DNA of 43,383 nucleotides from an uncultured Oscillospiraceae bacterium (GCA_948766235.1 CAQCFX010000010.1:1-43383), one strand, 5' to 3'. Counted from the first letter of the stretch, positions 28,478 through 38,473 are shown. Notes: generated by a model not told the origin, from the sequence alone. A program made the numbers and translations.

Positions 28478-31135
28478 ATGAGCAAGGAATTACCAAAGGT
28501 CTATGAGCCCCAGGAGGTGGAGGGCCGCGTCTACCAAAGCTGGGAGAACAACGGCTGCTTCCGCGGCGTCCGCGACCCCGAAAAGAAGCCCTTCACCATC
28601 GTCATGCCGCCCCCCAACGTCACCGGCCAGCTTCACATGGGCCACGCCATGGACTGTACCCTTCAGGACATCCTCATCCGCTTCAAGCGGATGCAGGGCT
28701 TTGCCGCGCTGTGGGTGCCGGGGACAGACCACGCGGGCATCGCCACCCAGGCCAAGGTGGAGGAGAATCTCCGGGAGACGGAGGGTCTCAGCCGGTACGA
28801 CCTGGGCCGGGAAAAGTTCCTGGAGCGGGTGTGGGACTGGAAGCACAAGTACGGCAGCCGCATCGTGGAGCAGCAGAAGAAGCTGGGCGTCTCCTGCGAC
28901 TGGGAGCGCTCCCGCTTCACCCTGGACGAGGGCCTTTCCAAGGCCGTGCGCCACGTGTTCGTGAGCCTGTACGACAAGGGCCTTATCTACAAGGGCAGCC
29001 GCATCATCAACTGGTGCCCCCACTGCGTCACCGCCCTGAGCGACGTGGAGGTGGAGTATCAGGACAAGCCCGGCAGCCTCTGGCACATCCGCTATCCCAT
29101 CATCGGGGAGCAGGACAAGTACCTTGTCGTGGCCACCACCCGCCCGGAGACCATGCTGGGGGACACCGGCGTGGCCGTCCACCCGGATGACGGGCGGTAC
29201 AAGGACATTGTGGGCAAGAAGTGCCTGCTGCCCCTGGTGGGCCGGGAGATGCCCATTGTGGCGGACGAATACGTGGATTTGGAGTTTGGCACCGGCTGCG
29301 TGAAGATGACCCCCGCTCACGACCCCAACGACTTTGAGGTTGGGCTGCGCCACAATCTGGACACCATCCGCGTCCTGGACGACAGCGGCAAGGTGGTGGA
29401 GGGGTACGGAAAATATTCCGGCCTGGACCGCTACGAGGCCCGCAAGCTCATCGTGGCGGACCTGGAAGCGGGCGGCTATCTGGTCAAGGTGGAGCCCCAC
29501 CAGCACAACGTGGGCACCTGCTCCCGCTGCCACCACGATGTGGAGCCGCTGATTTCCGCCCAGTGGTTTGTCAAGATGGAGCCGCTGGCCCGCGAGGCTC
29601 TGCGGGTGGTCAACGAGGGGGAGACGAAATTCGTCCCCGACCGCTTCTCCAAAACCTATACCAACTGGATGGAAAACGTCCGGGATTGGTGCATCTCCCG
29701 CCAGCTTTGGTGGGGGCACCGCATCCCCGCCTGGACGTGCGAGGACTGCGGCGGGATGACCGTCTCCGAGACCGATCCAACCCAGTGCGCCCACTGCGGC
29801 TCCCAGCATATCCGCCAGGAGGAGGACGTGCTGGACACCTGGTTCAGCTCGGCGCTGTGGCCCTTCTCCACCCTGGGCTGGCCGGAGAAAACCGAGGACC
29901 TGGACTTTTTCTACCCCACCGACGTGCTGGTCACGGGGTACGACATCATCTTCTTCTGGGTGGCCCGGATGATTTTCTCCGCCTGCGAGCACACGGGCAA
30001 GCCCCCCTTCCACACGGTGCTGATTCACGGCCTGGTGCGGGACGAAAAGGGCCGGAAGATGTCCAAATCCCTGGGCAACGGCATCGACCCGCTGGTGGTG
30101 GCGGAGCAGTACGGCGCGGACGCGCTGCGCTTCAACCTGGTCACCGGCAACGCCCCGGGCAACGATATGCGCTTCCTCCCCGAGCGGTGCGAGGCCATGC
30201 GCAATTTTGCCAACAAGATTTGGAATGCCAGCCGGTTTGTGATGATGAACCTGACCATTGAGCAGTGCGCCCTGCCGGAGAAGCTGGAGCAGGAGGACAA
30301 GTGGATTTTGTCCAAGCTGAACCGGGTGGTCAAGGAAGTCACCGAAAATATGGACGCCTATGAGCTGGGCGTGGCCAGCGCCAAGGTGTACGACTTCATC
30401 TGGAGCGACTACTGCGACTGGTATATCGAGTTCACCAAGGCCCGCCTCCAGGGGGAGGACGAGGGGGCGAAAATCCAGGCCCAGCAGGTGCTGGTGTATG
30501 TGCTTACCGAGACGTTGAAGCTGCTGCACCCCTTCATGCCCTTTATTACCGAGGAAATCTGGCAGGCCCTGCCCCGTCAGGCGGACTGTGAGGCCAAGTT
30601 CCTCATGCTGGACCGCTGGCCGCAGTACAGCCCGGCGCTGGACTTCCCCCAGGAGGAAAAGGCGGTGGGCCTCATCATCGACGCGGTCCGAGCCATCCGG
30701 GGCAAGCGGGCGGAGCTGAACGTGCCGCCCTCCAAAAAGGCCCACGTCACCATCGCCACGATGGAACAGGACGCCTTTCTCCAAGGCGCGGCCCTGCTCA
30801 AACGGCTGGCCTGGGCCAGCGAAGTGTCCGTCATCGGCCACGCCGAGGCGGGAAGCAGCGATGAGATGCTGCAAAAGGGCCTGGTGGAGCTTCAGACCTA
30901 CGCCGCGCGCATCTTCCTGCCTCTGGCGGAGCTGGTGGACCTGGAAAAAGAGAAGCAGCGGGTGCAGAAGGAGCTGAAAAAGAACTCCGACGAGCTGAGC
31001 AAGCTCACCGCCAAGCTCAGCAACCCCGGCTTTGTGAGCAAGGCCCCCCAGCACGTGGTGGAGGCCGAGCGGGAGCGGGCCGCCAAGCTGGAGGTGCTGG
31101 TGAAAAAACTGGAGGCACAACTGGCGGCCATGTAA
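28478..31135 (+). CDS. valS: Valine--tRNA ligase
   Basis: An 885-aa class I aminoacyl-tRNA synthetase from the ATG at 28478 (AAAAGGAGT upstream). The HIGH-type motif is PPPNVTGQLHMGHA (44-57) and the KMSKS motif is in GRKMSKSLGNGIDP around residue 527. The editing domain lies between them and the anticodon-binding domain follows. The last 65 residues form the coiled-coil arm typical of ValRS (DLEKEKQRVQKELKK). Length matches bacterial ValRS of about 880 aa. The gene charges tRNA-Val in the cytoplasm and is controlled by the T-box leader. Confidence 0.98.
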   Translation: MSKELPKVYEPQEVEGRVYQSWENNGCFRGVRDPEKKPFTIVMPPPNVTGQLHMGHAMDCTLQDILIRFKRMQGFAALWVPGTDHAGIATQAKVEENLRETEGLSRYDLGREKFLERVWDWKHKYGSRIVEQQKKLGVSCDWERSRFTLDEGLSKAVRHVFVSLYDKGLIYKGSRIINWCPHCVTALSDVEVEYQDKPGSLWHIRYPIIGEQDKYLVVATTRPETMLGDTGVAVHPDDGRYKDIVGKKCLLPLVGREMPIVADEYVDLEFGTGCVKMTPAHDPNDFEVGLRHNLDTIRVLDDSGKVVEGYGKYSGLDRYEARKLIVADLEAGGYLVKVEPHQHNVGTCSRCHHDVEPLISAQWFVKMEPLAREALRVVNEGETKFVPDRFSKTYTNWMENVRDWCISRQLWWGHRIPAWTCEDCGGMTVSETDPTQCAHCGSQHIRQEEDVLDTWFSSALWPFSTLGWPEKTEDLDFFYPTDVLVTGYDIIFFWVARMIFSACEHTGKPPFHTVLIHGLVRDEKGRKMSKSLGNGIDPLVVAEQYGADALRFNLVTGNAPGNDMRFLPERCEAMRNFANKIWNASRFVMMNLTIEQCALPEKLEQEDKWILSKLNRVVKEVTENMDAYELGVASAKVYDFIWSDYCDWYIEFTKARLQGEDEGAKIQAQQVLVYVLTETLKLLHPFMPFITEEIWQALPRQADCEAKFLMLDRWPQYSPALDFPQEEKAVGLIIDAVRAIRGKRAELNVPPSKKAHVTIATMEQDAFLQGAALLKRLAWASEVSVIGHAEAGSSDEMLQKGLVELQTYAARIFLPLAELVDLEKEKQRVQKELKKNSDELSKLTAKLSNPGFVSKAPQHVVEAERERAAKLEVLVKKLEAQLAAM

Positions 31136-31187
31136 ATTTTTCCAATTCCGATTGCCCCTTCGGCAAAATATGACCCAACCCATCCAT

Positions 31188-31233
31188 TATAATGAGCGCG
31201 ATACGGTACAAATCCCGTATCGCGCTTATTTTT
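31188..31233 (+). terminator. Terminator hairpin after valS, with overlapping TATAAT
   Basis: A 12-bp stem (31195-31206 with 31215-31226) is followed by TTATTTTTAT. A perfect TATAAT sits right before it (31188-31193) without a recognisable -35. The hairpin may end valS, or lie in the leader of the sporulation operon that starts 21 bases later. I see no sigma-H consensus here. Confidence 0.7.
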
Positions 31234-31253
31234 ATGCAAAGAGGGGACAAGCC

Positions 31254-31559
31254 ATGCCCATTACCGTCACGCGGCGCGACGACGCCCTGACTATCACCCT
31301 GTCCGGCGAAATCGACCACCACGGCGCCCGAACCATGATGGAGCAGCTGGACGACGCCATTGCCCAGCGCCTGCCCGCCCGCCTGGTGCTGGACCTTTCC
31401 GGCGTCAATTTTATGGACAGCTCCGGCATCGCCGTGCTGCTGCGGGCCAAGCGGCAGATGGACCACACCGGCGGTCAGCTGCGGGTGACCTCTATCCCCA
31501 CTCAGGCCAGGAGAGTGCTGGACGCCGCCGGGGTGGGGCGGCTCATCACACTGGAATAA
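31254..31559 (+). CDS. spoIIAA: Anti-sigma F factor antagonist SpoIIAA (STAS domain)
   Basis: A 101-aa STAS-domain protein from the ATG at 31254, behind AGAGGGG. The phosphorylation segment reads FMDSSGIAVLL with the probable acceptor S56. In sporulating cells the unphosphorylated form displaces SpoIIAB from SigF in the forespore, and SpoIIAB phosphorylates it as a kinase. It is followed after 17 bases by the anti-sigma gene. The upstream part of the open frame (from 31152) covers a hairpin and was excluded. Confidence 0.95.
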   Translation: MPITVTRRDDALTITLSGEIDHHGARTMMEQLDDAIAQRLPARLVLDLSGVNFMDSSGIAVLLRAKRQMDHTGGQLRVTSIPTQARRVLDAAGVGRLITLE

Positions 31560-31576
31560 AAGGAGGGCTACATACG

Positions 31577-32020
31577 ATGAAAGCCATGGATCAGGTGACC
31601 GTCACCTTTACCTCCCGCTCCGCCAACGAGGGTTTTGCCCGGGCGTGCGCGGCCTGCTTCGCCGCCCAGCTGGACCCCACTCTGGACGAGGTGGCGGACA
31701 TCAAAACCGCGGTCTCCGAGGCGGTGACCAACGCCATCGTCCACGCCTATCCCGACCGTCTGGGCAAAATCACGCTGCGCCTTCGGCTGTACGAGGGCGG
31801 CGAGCTGGACATCCAGGTCAAGGACTCCGGCGTGGGCATCCCGGACGTGGACCAGGCCCGCACCCCCCTGTTCACCACCGGCGGCCAGGAGCGCTCCGGC
31901 ATGGGCTTCACGATTATGGAGAGCTTTATGGACGGCTTGAAAGTCCGCTCCCAGCCGGGCAAGGGCACCACCGTCACCATGCGCAAGCGTCTTGCCCGCC
32001 GGGCGGGCGTCCCCAAATGA
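31577..32020 (+). CDS. spoIIAB: Anti-sigma F factor / serine kinase SpoIIAB
   Basis: A 147-aa GHKL-fold kinase. The N-box is AVSEAVTNAIVHAY, the G1 region DSGVGIPDV and the lid/G2 region GGQERSGMGFTIM. It binds SigF with ATP or SpoIIAA with ADP and phosphorylates SpoIIAA. AGGAGG lies 11 bases before the ATG. Its TGA overlaps the SigF ATG (ATGA). Confidence 0.95.
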   Translation: MKAMDQVTVTFTSRSANEGFARACAACFAAQLDPTLDEVADIKTAVSEAVTNAIVHAYPDRLGKITLRLRLYEGGELDIQVKDSGVGIPDVDQARTPLFTTGGQERSGMGFTIMESFMDGLKVRSQPGKGTTVTMRKRLARRAGVPK

Positions 32021-32730
32021 GGGGCCTGGACGCCCCCGCTCTGCTGGAAGCGGCCAAGGCCGGGGACAACGACGCCTGCGAGCGCCTGCTCATCGACAAC
32101 AGCGGCCTGATTTGGTCGGTGGCCCGGCGGTACTATGGCCGGGGGGTGGACCCGGAGGATTTATACCAGCTGGGCTGCCTGGGGTTTTTGAAAGCCATCC
32201 GGGGATTCGACACCCAGTACGGCACCCAGTTTTCCACCTACGCGGTCCCGAAAATCGCGGGCGAAATCCGGCGGTTTCTGCGGGACGACGGGGCCGTCAA
32301 AGTCAGCCGGGGCACCAAGGAGCGGGCCATGACCCTGCGCCTACGCCGGCAGGAGCTCACCCAGCGGCTGGGCCGGGAGCCCACGGTGGGCGAGCTGGCC
32401 GCCGCCACCGGGCTGGAGCCGGAGGAGATTGCCGCGGCGGACACGGCGGTGCTGTCAGTGGCGTCCTTGCAGGAGGAGACCGGCGAGGACGGCTTTTCCC
32501 TGGAGTCTGTCTTAGGCGACGAGGGCATTGAGGACGAGCTGGTGGAAAAGCTCACCCTGCGCCACGCCATCGACCAGCTGCCGGAACGGGAGCGGATGGT
32601 GATTTTGCTGCGGTTCTATAAAAATCTGACCCAGGACCGGGTGTCCAAGGTCTTAGGGGTGAGCCAGGTGCAGGTGTCCCGCATCGAGCGCCGGGCGGTG
32701 GCAAAGCTGCGGGAGGCGCTGACAGAATAA
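32017..32730 (+). CDS. sigF: RNA polymerase sporulation sigma factor SigF
   Basis: A 237-aa early forespore sigma factor (spoIIAC) starting at the overlapping ATGA. Region 2 reads EDLYQLGCLGFLKAIRGFDTQYGTQFSTYAVP; region 3 and region 4 follow, ending VLGVSQVQVSRIERRAV. It completes the spoIIAA-spoIIAB-sigF operon, where it is held by SpoIIAB until septation. Its likely targets include the sigG promoter at 24337-24365. Confidence 0.96.
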   Translation: MRGLDAPALLEAAKAGDNDACERLLIDNSGLIWSVARRYYGRGVDPEDLYQLGCLGFLKAIRGFDTQYGTQFSTYAVPKIAGEIRRFLRDDGAVKVSRGTKERAMTLRLRRQELTQRLGREPTVGELAAATGLEPEEIAAADTAVLSVASLQEETGEDGFSLESVLGDEGIEDELVEKLTLRHAIDQLPERERMVILLRFYKNLTQDRVSKVLGVSQVQVSRIERRAVAKLREALTE

Positions 32731-32770
32731 AGCCCGGACGGAGGTTTCAGTCCTCCGCCCGGGCTGTTTT
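32731..32770. terminator. Terminator after sigF
   Basis: AGCCCGG-A-CGGAGG pairs with CCTCCG-C-CCGGGCT (one mismatch) around a 7-base loop and is followed by GTTTT. It also abuts the end of the convergent acetyltransferase gene. Confidence 0.88.
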
Positions 32771-33335
32771 ACGCCTGATTGATTCCTTTGATCTGTCTCC
32801 ACTCATCTTCCAATATTGCCATCAATATATCATCTGCATATTGGTTCCCGTCATAAACGGCGTCCCGGAGCACCCCTTCCCGCCTAAACCCGGCTTTCAG
32901 ATAAACTCTCTCCGCCCGCGGATTAAAGGAATAAACATCCAGCTCCAGGCGGTGCAGTTTCAGTTCTTCAAACGCAAAGTCACGGGTGGTTTCAACAATC
33001 CATGTTCCGATTCCTTTGCCTCGCTGCGTGGAATGGTAAATCCCAATTCTAAAATTGGCACAGCGCAAGTCAAAGTCGATTTCATTGATAACGCTTTCGC
33101 CAATAATTCGTCCATCAGGGGAAATGATCAAAAACAGATAGCGGTCAGCATCTTCAATGGACTTTTCAAAGAAGGCCCGCACCTCTTCTTTCGTGAAAAC
33201 TTCTTTGCAACCGGTCAGCCGGACCACTTCTTTGTCAAGTGGGTTGTAATCCTCATTGTAATAGCTTTCAATATCCTCTTTCGTGGCTGATCGCATGAAA
33301 AAGCCATCTTTCTCCCATCTTTTATCTGTTGTCAC
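32769..33335 (-). CDS. GNAT-family N-acetyltransferase (RimJ/RimL-like)
   Basis: A 188-aa acetyltransferase of the RimJ/RimL/SpeG branch. The acetyl-CoA-binding motif is STQRGKGIGTWIV followed by ELKLHRLELDVYSFNPRAERVYLKAGFRREG, a standard GNAT C-terminal half. The start is uncertain: GTG at 33335 has GGAAGGGAGT about 13 bases upstream, and an internal ATG (codon 14) has no ribosome binding site. The gene is visibly AT-richer than everything around it, suggesting recent acquisition. Substrates of this branch range from ribosomal proteins to amines; no guess is made here. Confidence 0.88.
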   Translation of the reverse strand: MTTDKRWEKDGFFMRSATKEDIESYYNEDYNPLDKEVVRLTGCKEVFTKEEVRAFFEKSIEDADRYLFLIISPDGRIIGESVINEIDFDLRCANFRIGIYHSTQRGKGIGTWIVETTRDFAFEELKLHRLELDVYSFNPRAERVYLKAGFRREGVLRDAVYDGNQYADDILMAILEDEWRQIKGINQA

Positions 33336-33361
33336 TGCCGCAATGACTCCCTTCCGTGTGA

Positions 33362-33475
33362 TTACGGCTTGAAGCTGTCCTTTAAGCTCACCAGGCGGTT
33401 GAATACCAGGTATCCCAGCTTAGAATTCTTGCTGCCGGCGCAGAAATATCCCTGCCGCAGGAATTGGAACCGCCC
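33362..33475 (-). pseudogene. Duplicated 3-prime fragment of glnS
   Basis: About 36 codons, reading FQFLRQGYFCAGSKNSK and LVFNRLVSLKDSFKP before a TAA at 33362-33364, match the C terminus of the intact GlnRS ending at 34022 (FQFMRQGYFC, LVFNRSVSLKDSFKPQ). DNA identity is about 80 percent over about 108 bases. No start or catalytic domain is present. The ybaK-like gene lies between this fragment and the intact glnS. Confidence 0.88.
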
Positions 33476-33484
33476 CGGACTGCT

Positions 33485-33958
33485 TTATGTCCTCCAGCCC
33501 TTGCACACATCCACCCAGGAGGCAAAGCCGGAATACCGCTCTAATTCTTCAATGGTCAGCTCAATGGCGCTGTTGGCGCTGCCGCAGGCAGGGAATACCG
33601 TCTCAAACCGCCTTATCGACTCGTCCAGATAGACAGCCACCCCCTCCTTCACCGCGAAGGGGCACACGCCGCCCACGCCATGGCCGATCAGCGCCTCCAC
33701 CTCATCGGCGGTGAGCATTTTCGCCTTGGCCCCAAACTGCGCTTTATACTTGGGATTGTCGATTTTCGCGTCCCCCGCCGCCACAATCAAAATGGGTCCG
33801 CTCCCCAGCATAAACGAGAGGGTCTTGGCAATCCGGCAGGGCTGGCAGCCCAGCGCCTGCGCCGCCAGCTCCACCGTGGCGCTGGACACCGCAAACTCCC
33901 GCACCCGGCCCTCCATGCCGAACCGGGCAAAATATTCCTTCACTTTCTCGATTGCCAT
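33485..33958 (-). CDS. YbaK/EbsC-family aminoacyl-tRNA deacylase
   Basis: A 157-aa protein with AAAGGAG seven bases before the ATG. It has the YbaK fold: an N-terminal VKEYFARFGM, the substrate-pocket lysine in CRIAKTLSFM, and the conserved GGVCPFAVKEGVAVYLDES. Such enzymes hydrolyse mischarged aminoacyl-tRNA, most often Cys-tRNA-Pro, in the cytosol. The gene follows glnS by about 60 bases on the same strand and may be read with it. On its other side lies a foreign-looking glnS 3-prime fragment, so ybaK and the fragment may have come in together. Confidence 0.9.
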   Translation of the reverse strand: MAIEKVKEYFARFGMEGRVREFAVSSATVELAAQALGCQPCRIAKTLSFMLGSGPILIVAAGDAKIDNPKYKAQFGAKAKMLTADEVEALIGHGVGGVCPFAVKEGVAVYLDESIRRFETVFPACGSANSAIELTIEELERYSGFASWVDVCKGWRT

Positions 33959-34021
33959 CTGATTCTCCTTTCGGCGCTCTCCGGGCGGAGCACTTTCCTC
34001 CCCCGTCCGGCCGCCTTGCTC

Positions 34022-35710
<1,689 letters not shown>

Positions 35711-35730
35711 GTCTGTCACTCCTCGGTAAA

Positions 35731-35768
35731 AATAAGATTGGGTTCCGGCCTTCGGCTCGGAACCCAAT
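35731..35768 (-). terminator. Inverted repeat at the glnS start site / upstream terminator
   Basis: ATTGGGTTCCG (35768-35758, minus strand) pairs with CGGAACCCAAT (35747-35737); an inner GCC/GGC helix lies in the loop, and CTTATTTTT follows. It could end the upstream lipoprotein transcript. Since the predicted glnS start falls inside it, it may also be an attenuator or operator. Confidence 0.7.
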
Positions 35769-35769
35769 C

Positions 35770-35798
35770 ATTATATCCGTTTTTGGAAAGAAAAGCAA
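35770..35798 (-). promoter_or_regulatory. Sigma-A promoter for glnS
   Basis: Minus strand: TTGCTT (35798-35793), 17 bases, then a perfect TATAAT (35775-35770). The start is near 35763. Confidence 0.82.
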
Positions 35799-35810
35799 CT
35801 GGCGATTTAC

Positions 35811-36956
35811 CTATATCGCCCCGGCCCCCACTCCCTCGTCCATCAGGGCCTCCGCTCCCGCCTCCACGCAGGGGGGATACAGCTCGGCGTCCCACTGGTG
35901 CCCCAATTCCAACAGCTCCTCGTCGGTGTACAGCCGAAACGGGATGGCCCCCTCCTCCAAAGCGTACATGGAATCGGGCAGCAGATGGCGGTAGCCCTCC
36001 GGCGTGTCCACAATGAGCCAAAGGCCCGTGGAACCGTTCACCGGATCGGCCTCAATTCCGCACTGCTGGCACAGGTATTCCATGGCCATGAGCAGGCCGA
36101 AGTCGGCGGCGGGCTCGCCGGACAGCACATTCAGCGCCAGAGGCGTTCCATGATAGTCCGGCCCTGCGCTGCTTCCCCGGACAATGGCGGCCAGCTCCTC
36201 CACGGTGTAGCTCTCCCCAGCGGGCGGGTTGGCCTCCAGCAGGGCCGCCGCCGCGCTCTCCAGCTGCTGGGCGTACTCCTGCTCCTCCCGCGCCACAGCC
36301 GCGGCGCCCTCGGGCCAGCCCAGCTTCACCTCCACGATTCTCCGCGCCCCTGTCTCCGGGTAAAAGGAGATGGTCTTGACGTTGATGTCATGGTGGTGGA
36401 ACAGCTCCGGCGCACTCATGCAGGCCAGGTTCAGCAGCTCCTCCAGCAGCTCCCGATCACCGGAAAAATAAGAGGCCAAAAAGATTGCCGACCCCTCCTG
36501 CTCTGTCACCAGCCGGGACAGCTCCTGGCGCACGCCGGCCAGGCCGGTGACCTCCGGGATGGCCTCCATCTCCCGGGCGCTGCGGGAATAGGAGACGGCC
36601 AGCTCCACCTCGTAATAGGTGAGGATCCGGGTGCTCTCATAGCTCAGCGACCGCACCGCAAAAGCCCCAATGGGGTCCTGCAGCACCGCCTGACGGGCTG
36701 CGGACAGGTCCGCCTCCACATCCCCCGCGTAATTGTACAGCCGGATGGTTCCGGCGGCGCGGCGGCCGTTCACAAAATAGAGCATGGAGTTGACCAGCCC
36801 CTGGTAGGTCTCCGCCCGGAGAATGGACTCATCCTCCTCCACCGCGTAGTCCACGTGGGTGGTGGAGGACGCATGGCCGCGCTCCAGCATGGCCGCGCAG
36901 CCGCTCAGGGGCAGAAGGGCAAGGCACAGAAGCATGGCCAGTATGCGTTTTTTCAC
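35811..36956 (-). CDS. Lipoprotein with a transglutaminase-like C-terminal segment
   Basis: A 381-aa protein from the GTG at 36956 (AAGGGGTGG upstream; TTG at 36977 is an alternative). Residues 1-19 are a lipoprotein signal with the lipobox LSGC, so C20 should be lipidated and the protein anchored outside the membrane. The body (about 40-260) is an unrecognised alpha/beta region. The last 120 residues have a segment (MEYLCQQCGIEADPVNG, then LWLIVDTPEGYRHLLPD) arranged like the end of a transglutaminase-like domain. The expected catalytic cysteine before the helix is missing, so it is probably non-catalytic. A parS-like site lies just upstream of the start. Confidence 0.75.
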   Translation of the reverse strand: MKKRILAMLLCLALLPLSGCAAMLERGHASSTTHVDYAVEEDESILRAETYQGLVNSMLYFVNGRRAAGTIRLYNYAGDVEADLSAARQAVLQDPIGAFAVRSLSYESTRILTYYEVELAVSYSRSAREMEAIPEVTGLAGVRQELSRLVTEQEGSAIFLASYFSGDRELLEELLNLACMSAPELFHHHDINVKTISFYPETGARRIVEVKLGWPEGAAAVAREEQEYAQQLESAAAALLEANPPAGESYTVEELAAIVRGSSAGPDYHGTPLALNVLSGEPAADFGLLMAMEYLCQQCGIEADPVNGSTGLWLIVDTPEGYRHLLPDSMYALEEGAIPFRLYTDEELLELGHQWDAELYPPCVEAGAEALMDEGVGAGAI

Positions 36957-36982
36957 CAAACCACCCCTTTTAATCAAACTTA

Positions 36983-36998
36983 CGTTTCACGTGAAACA
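36983..36998. promoter_or_regulatory. parS-like centromere site 2
   Basis: CGTTTCACGTGAAACA, identical to the site at 12464-12479 and 15/16 to the parS consensus. It is intergenic, 27 bases upstream of the lipoprotein start codon. Confidence 0.85.
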
Positions 36999-37000
36999 TA

Positions 37001-37145
37001 GAGCGATACGAAGCTTGCGACGATTCCACGCTTTTTCCGGGGCCCCCGCAAAGCCGCCCTTCAGGCTTTGTGGGGAAAGGAGGAGCAGCGCAGTGAGTGA
37101 GCTTTGCCGCTTGCGGCGAAGCGAGCGATACGAAGCTTGCGACGA
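37001..37145. repeat. 23-bp direct repeats flanking 99 bases
   Basis: GAGCGATACGAAGCTTGCGA followed by CGA occurs exactly at 37001-37023 and 37123-37145. The enclosed DNA contains copy 2 of the dispersed hairpin. The remaining 140 bases to the lacI stop are GC-rich and hairpin-prone (GGGCGGC-TGC-GCCGCCC at 37210-37226), with no gene seen. Confidence 0.8.
37039..37085 (+). repeat. Dispersed hairpin repeat, copy 2
   Basis: CCCC-N2-CAAAGCC-loop-GGCTTTG-N-GGGG followed by AAAGGAGG. It is the counterpart of 370-414 (minus) with compensatory changes in the inner helix. Confidence 0.6.
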
Positions 37146-37283
37146 CGTTGTCACGCTGCGAAGCGGTCAGGACGCTCGGTCGCTTTCCCTCCGACTTGGC
37201 CTGGTCTTCGGGCGGCTGCGCCGCCCTGCGCTCGGCCTCGCTCCGGTCCAAGCTCCCTCGCTGACCACTTCTCCGCGCTTCTC

Positions 37284-38285
37284 TTAAAAATCCGTCGTCC
37301 CCCGGCGGATGAGATAGCCCTTGGCGTATACCTTTGCGCCGCCCTGCCTGCCGCTGAGGTGGAGCTTTAGAAAGTCAATCACGATCTGGCACAGGCGCTG
37401 TTCCCGGCTGTCGATGGTGGACAGCTCCGGGTCGCAGCACACGGACAATTCAGAATTGTTGTAGCCAATGACGCACAGGTCGCCGGGGATGGACAGCCCC
37501 CTGCGTTTGGCGTACTTCACCGCTCCGGCGGCCAGGGCGTCGTTGGCGGCGAAAATGCCGTCCACATCCAGGTCCGTCAGCTTGAGCAGATAGTCCCGGG
37601 TCTGATTAATCTGATTGGACAGCCCCACGCTCACGTCCGCCCGAAGCTCCAGCCCCGCCTGGTCCAGCGCGGCCTGACAGCCCTGGCGCTTCAGGTTGGT
37701 GCTCACGGTATCCGTGTCGGCCAGGAACAGAATCTTCCGCCGCCCGGAGGCAATCATCTCGCCCACGGCGGAGCGGGAGGCGTCGAAATCGTCGCACACG
37801 GCGCAGTAGATGTTTTCGCCCCGGACATAGCCGTTTACCATGAACACGGGGGTGTGGGCCGCGGCCTCCCGGATGTAGTTCACCCGCTGGCCGTCCGGGT
37901 CGTCGTCGGCGTACACCGAGCCGATAAGCACCAGCGCGTCCACCCGGCAGCGCAGCAGGGCGTTTACCGCAATCTGGCAGTCCTCGTAGCCGTAGCCGCT
38001 GCAGCATAGGATGCAGTCATATCCGTAGTCCCGGAGGCTGCGCTCCAGAAAGGCCACGGCTTTGGCCATGTAGTCGTCCGCCGCGTCGGGGCACACCAGG
38101 CCGATGGTTTTCATGGCGTTCTGCCCCAGCCCGCGGGAGAAGCCGCTGGGGACATAGCCGTGCGCCTCCATAATTTCCCGCACCCGAAGCTTGGTCTTTT
38201 CCGCCACGTTGGGGCTGTCGTTCAGCACCCGGGATACGGTGGCGATGGAGACGCCGGCCAGCTCTGCAATATCGTAGATGTTCAT
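37284..38285 (-). CDS. LacI-family transcriptional regulator
   Basis: A 333-aa repressor. The N-terminal helix-turn-helix is IYDIAELAGVSIATVSRVLNDSPNVAEKT, followed by the hinge helix and a periplasmic-binding-protein-like sensor domain of about 270 residues. It is divergent from the uxaA-uxaB operon and separated from it by 304 bases holding two TGTAA-type palindromes, each placed at a promoter start. It probably represses both its own gene and the uronate genes until galacturonate or a catabolite binds. The inducer is inferred from context only. Confidence 0.93.
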   Translation of the reverse strand: MNIYDIAELAGVSIATVSRVLNDSPNVAEKTKLRVREIMEAHGYVPSGFSRGLGQNAMKTIGLVCPDAADDYMAKAVAFLERSLRDYGYDCILCCSGYGYEDCQIAVNALLRCRVDALVLIGSVYADDDPDGQRVNYIREAAAHTPVFMVNGYVRGENIYCAVCDDFDASRSAVGEMIASGRRKILFLADTDTVSTNLKRQGCQAALDQAGLELRADVSVGLSNQINQTRDYLLKLTDLDVDGIFAANDALAAGAVKYAKRRGLSIPGDLCVIGYNNSELSVCCDPELSTIDSREQRLCQIVIDFLKLHLSGRQGGAKVYAKGYLIRRGTTDF

Positions 38286-38309
38286 GGCGCGCCTCCAATT
38301 CGAATGCTG

Positions 38310-38323
38310 TGTAAATGCTTACA
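38310..38323. promoter_or_regulatory. LacI-type operator O1 (regulator side)
   Basis: TGTAAATGCTTACA, a near-perfect palindrome. It lies eight bases downstream of the regulator's -10 element, covering the start site, so autorepression is expected. Confidence 0.8.
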
Positions 38324-38330
38324 TGGCTTT

Positions 38331-38359
38331 ATGATAAACCGCTGCGCCGTCCATTTCAA
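38331..38359 (-). promoter_or_regulatory. Promoter of the LacI-family gene
   Basis: Minus strand: TTGAAA (38359-38354), 17 bases, TATCAT (38336-38331). Confidence 0.75.
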
Positions 38360-38383
38360 GATGTTTTTTCTCACAAGCTCACA

Positions 38384-38417
38384 GCCGCATTTTTGTGCAG
38401 AACGACAAAAATGCGGC
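38384..38417. promoter_or_regulatory. 13-bp inverted repeat between the divergent promoters
   Basis: GCCGCATTTTTGT (38384-38396) and its exact complement (38405-38417) flank an 8-base loop. It stands upstream of both -35 elements: a possible activator site, or a hairpin that stops antisense transcription. Confidence 0.55.
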
Positions 38418-38444
38418 GAGAATCCCAGAAAAATTTCGAGGCCG

Positions 38445-38473
38445 TTGACATTTTGAACGGCGTGACTTATGAT
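38445..38473 (+). promoter_or_regulatory. Promoter of the uxa operon
   Basis: A perfect TTGACA, 17 bases, then TATGAT. The start point near 38480 abuts operator O2. Confidence 0.85.

Noticed and set aside
28490..31183. 897-codon minus-strand frame opposite valS
   Set aside because: Shadow of valS with the same His/Gly/Val-rich bias as the other antisense frames.
36970..37251. 93-codon minus-strand frame in the lipoprotein-lacI gap
   Set aside because: It is made of the repeated 23-mers, the hairpin repeat and the parS site (read as FHVKR). Coding is incidental.
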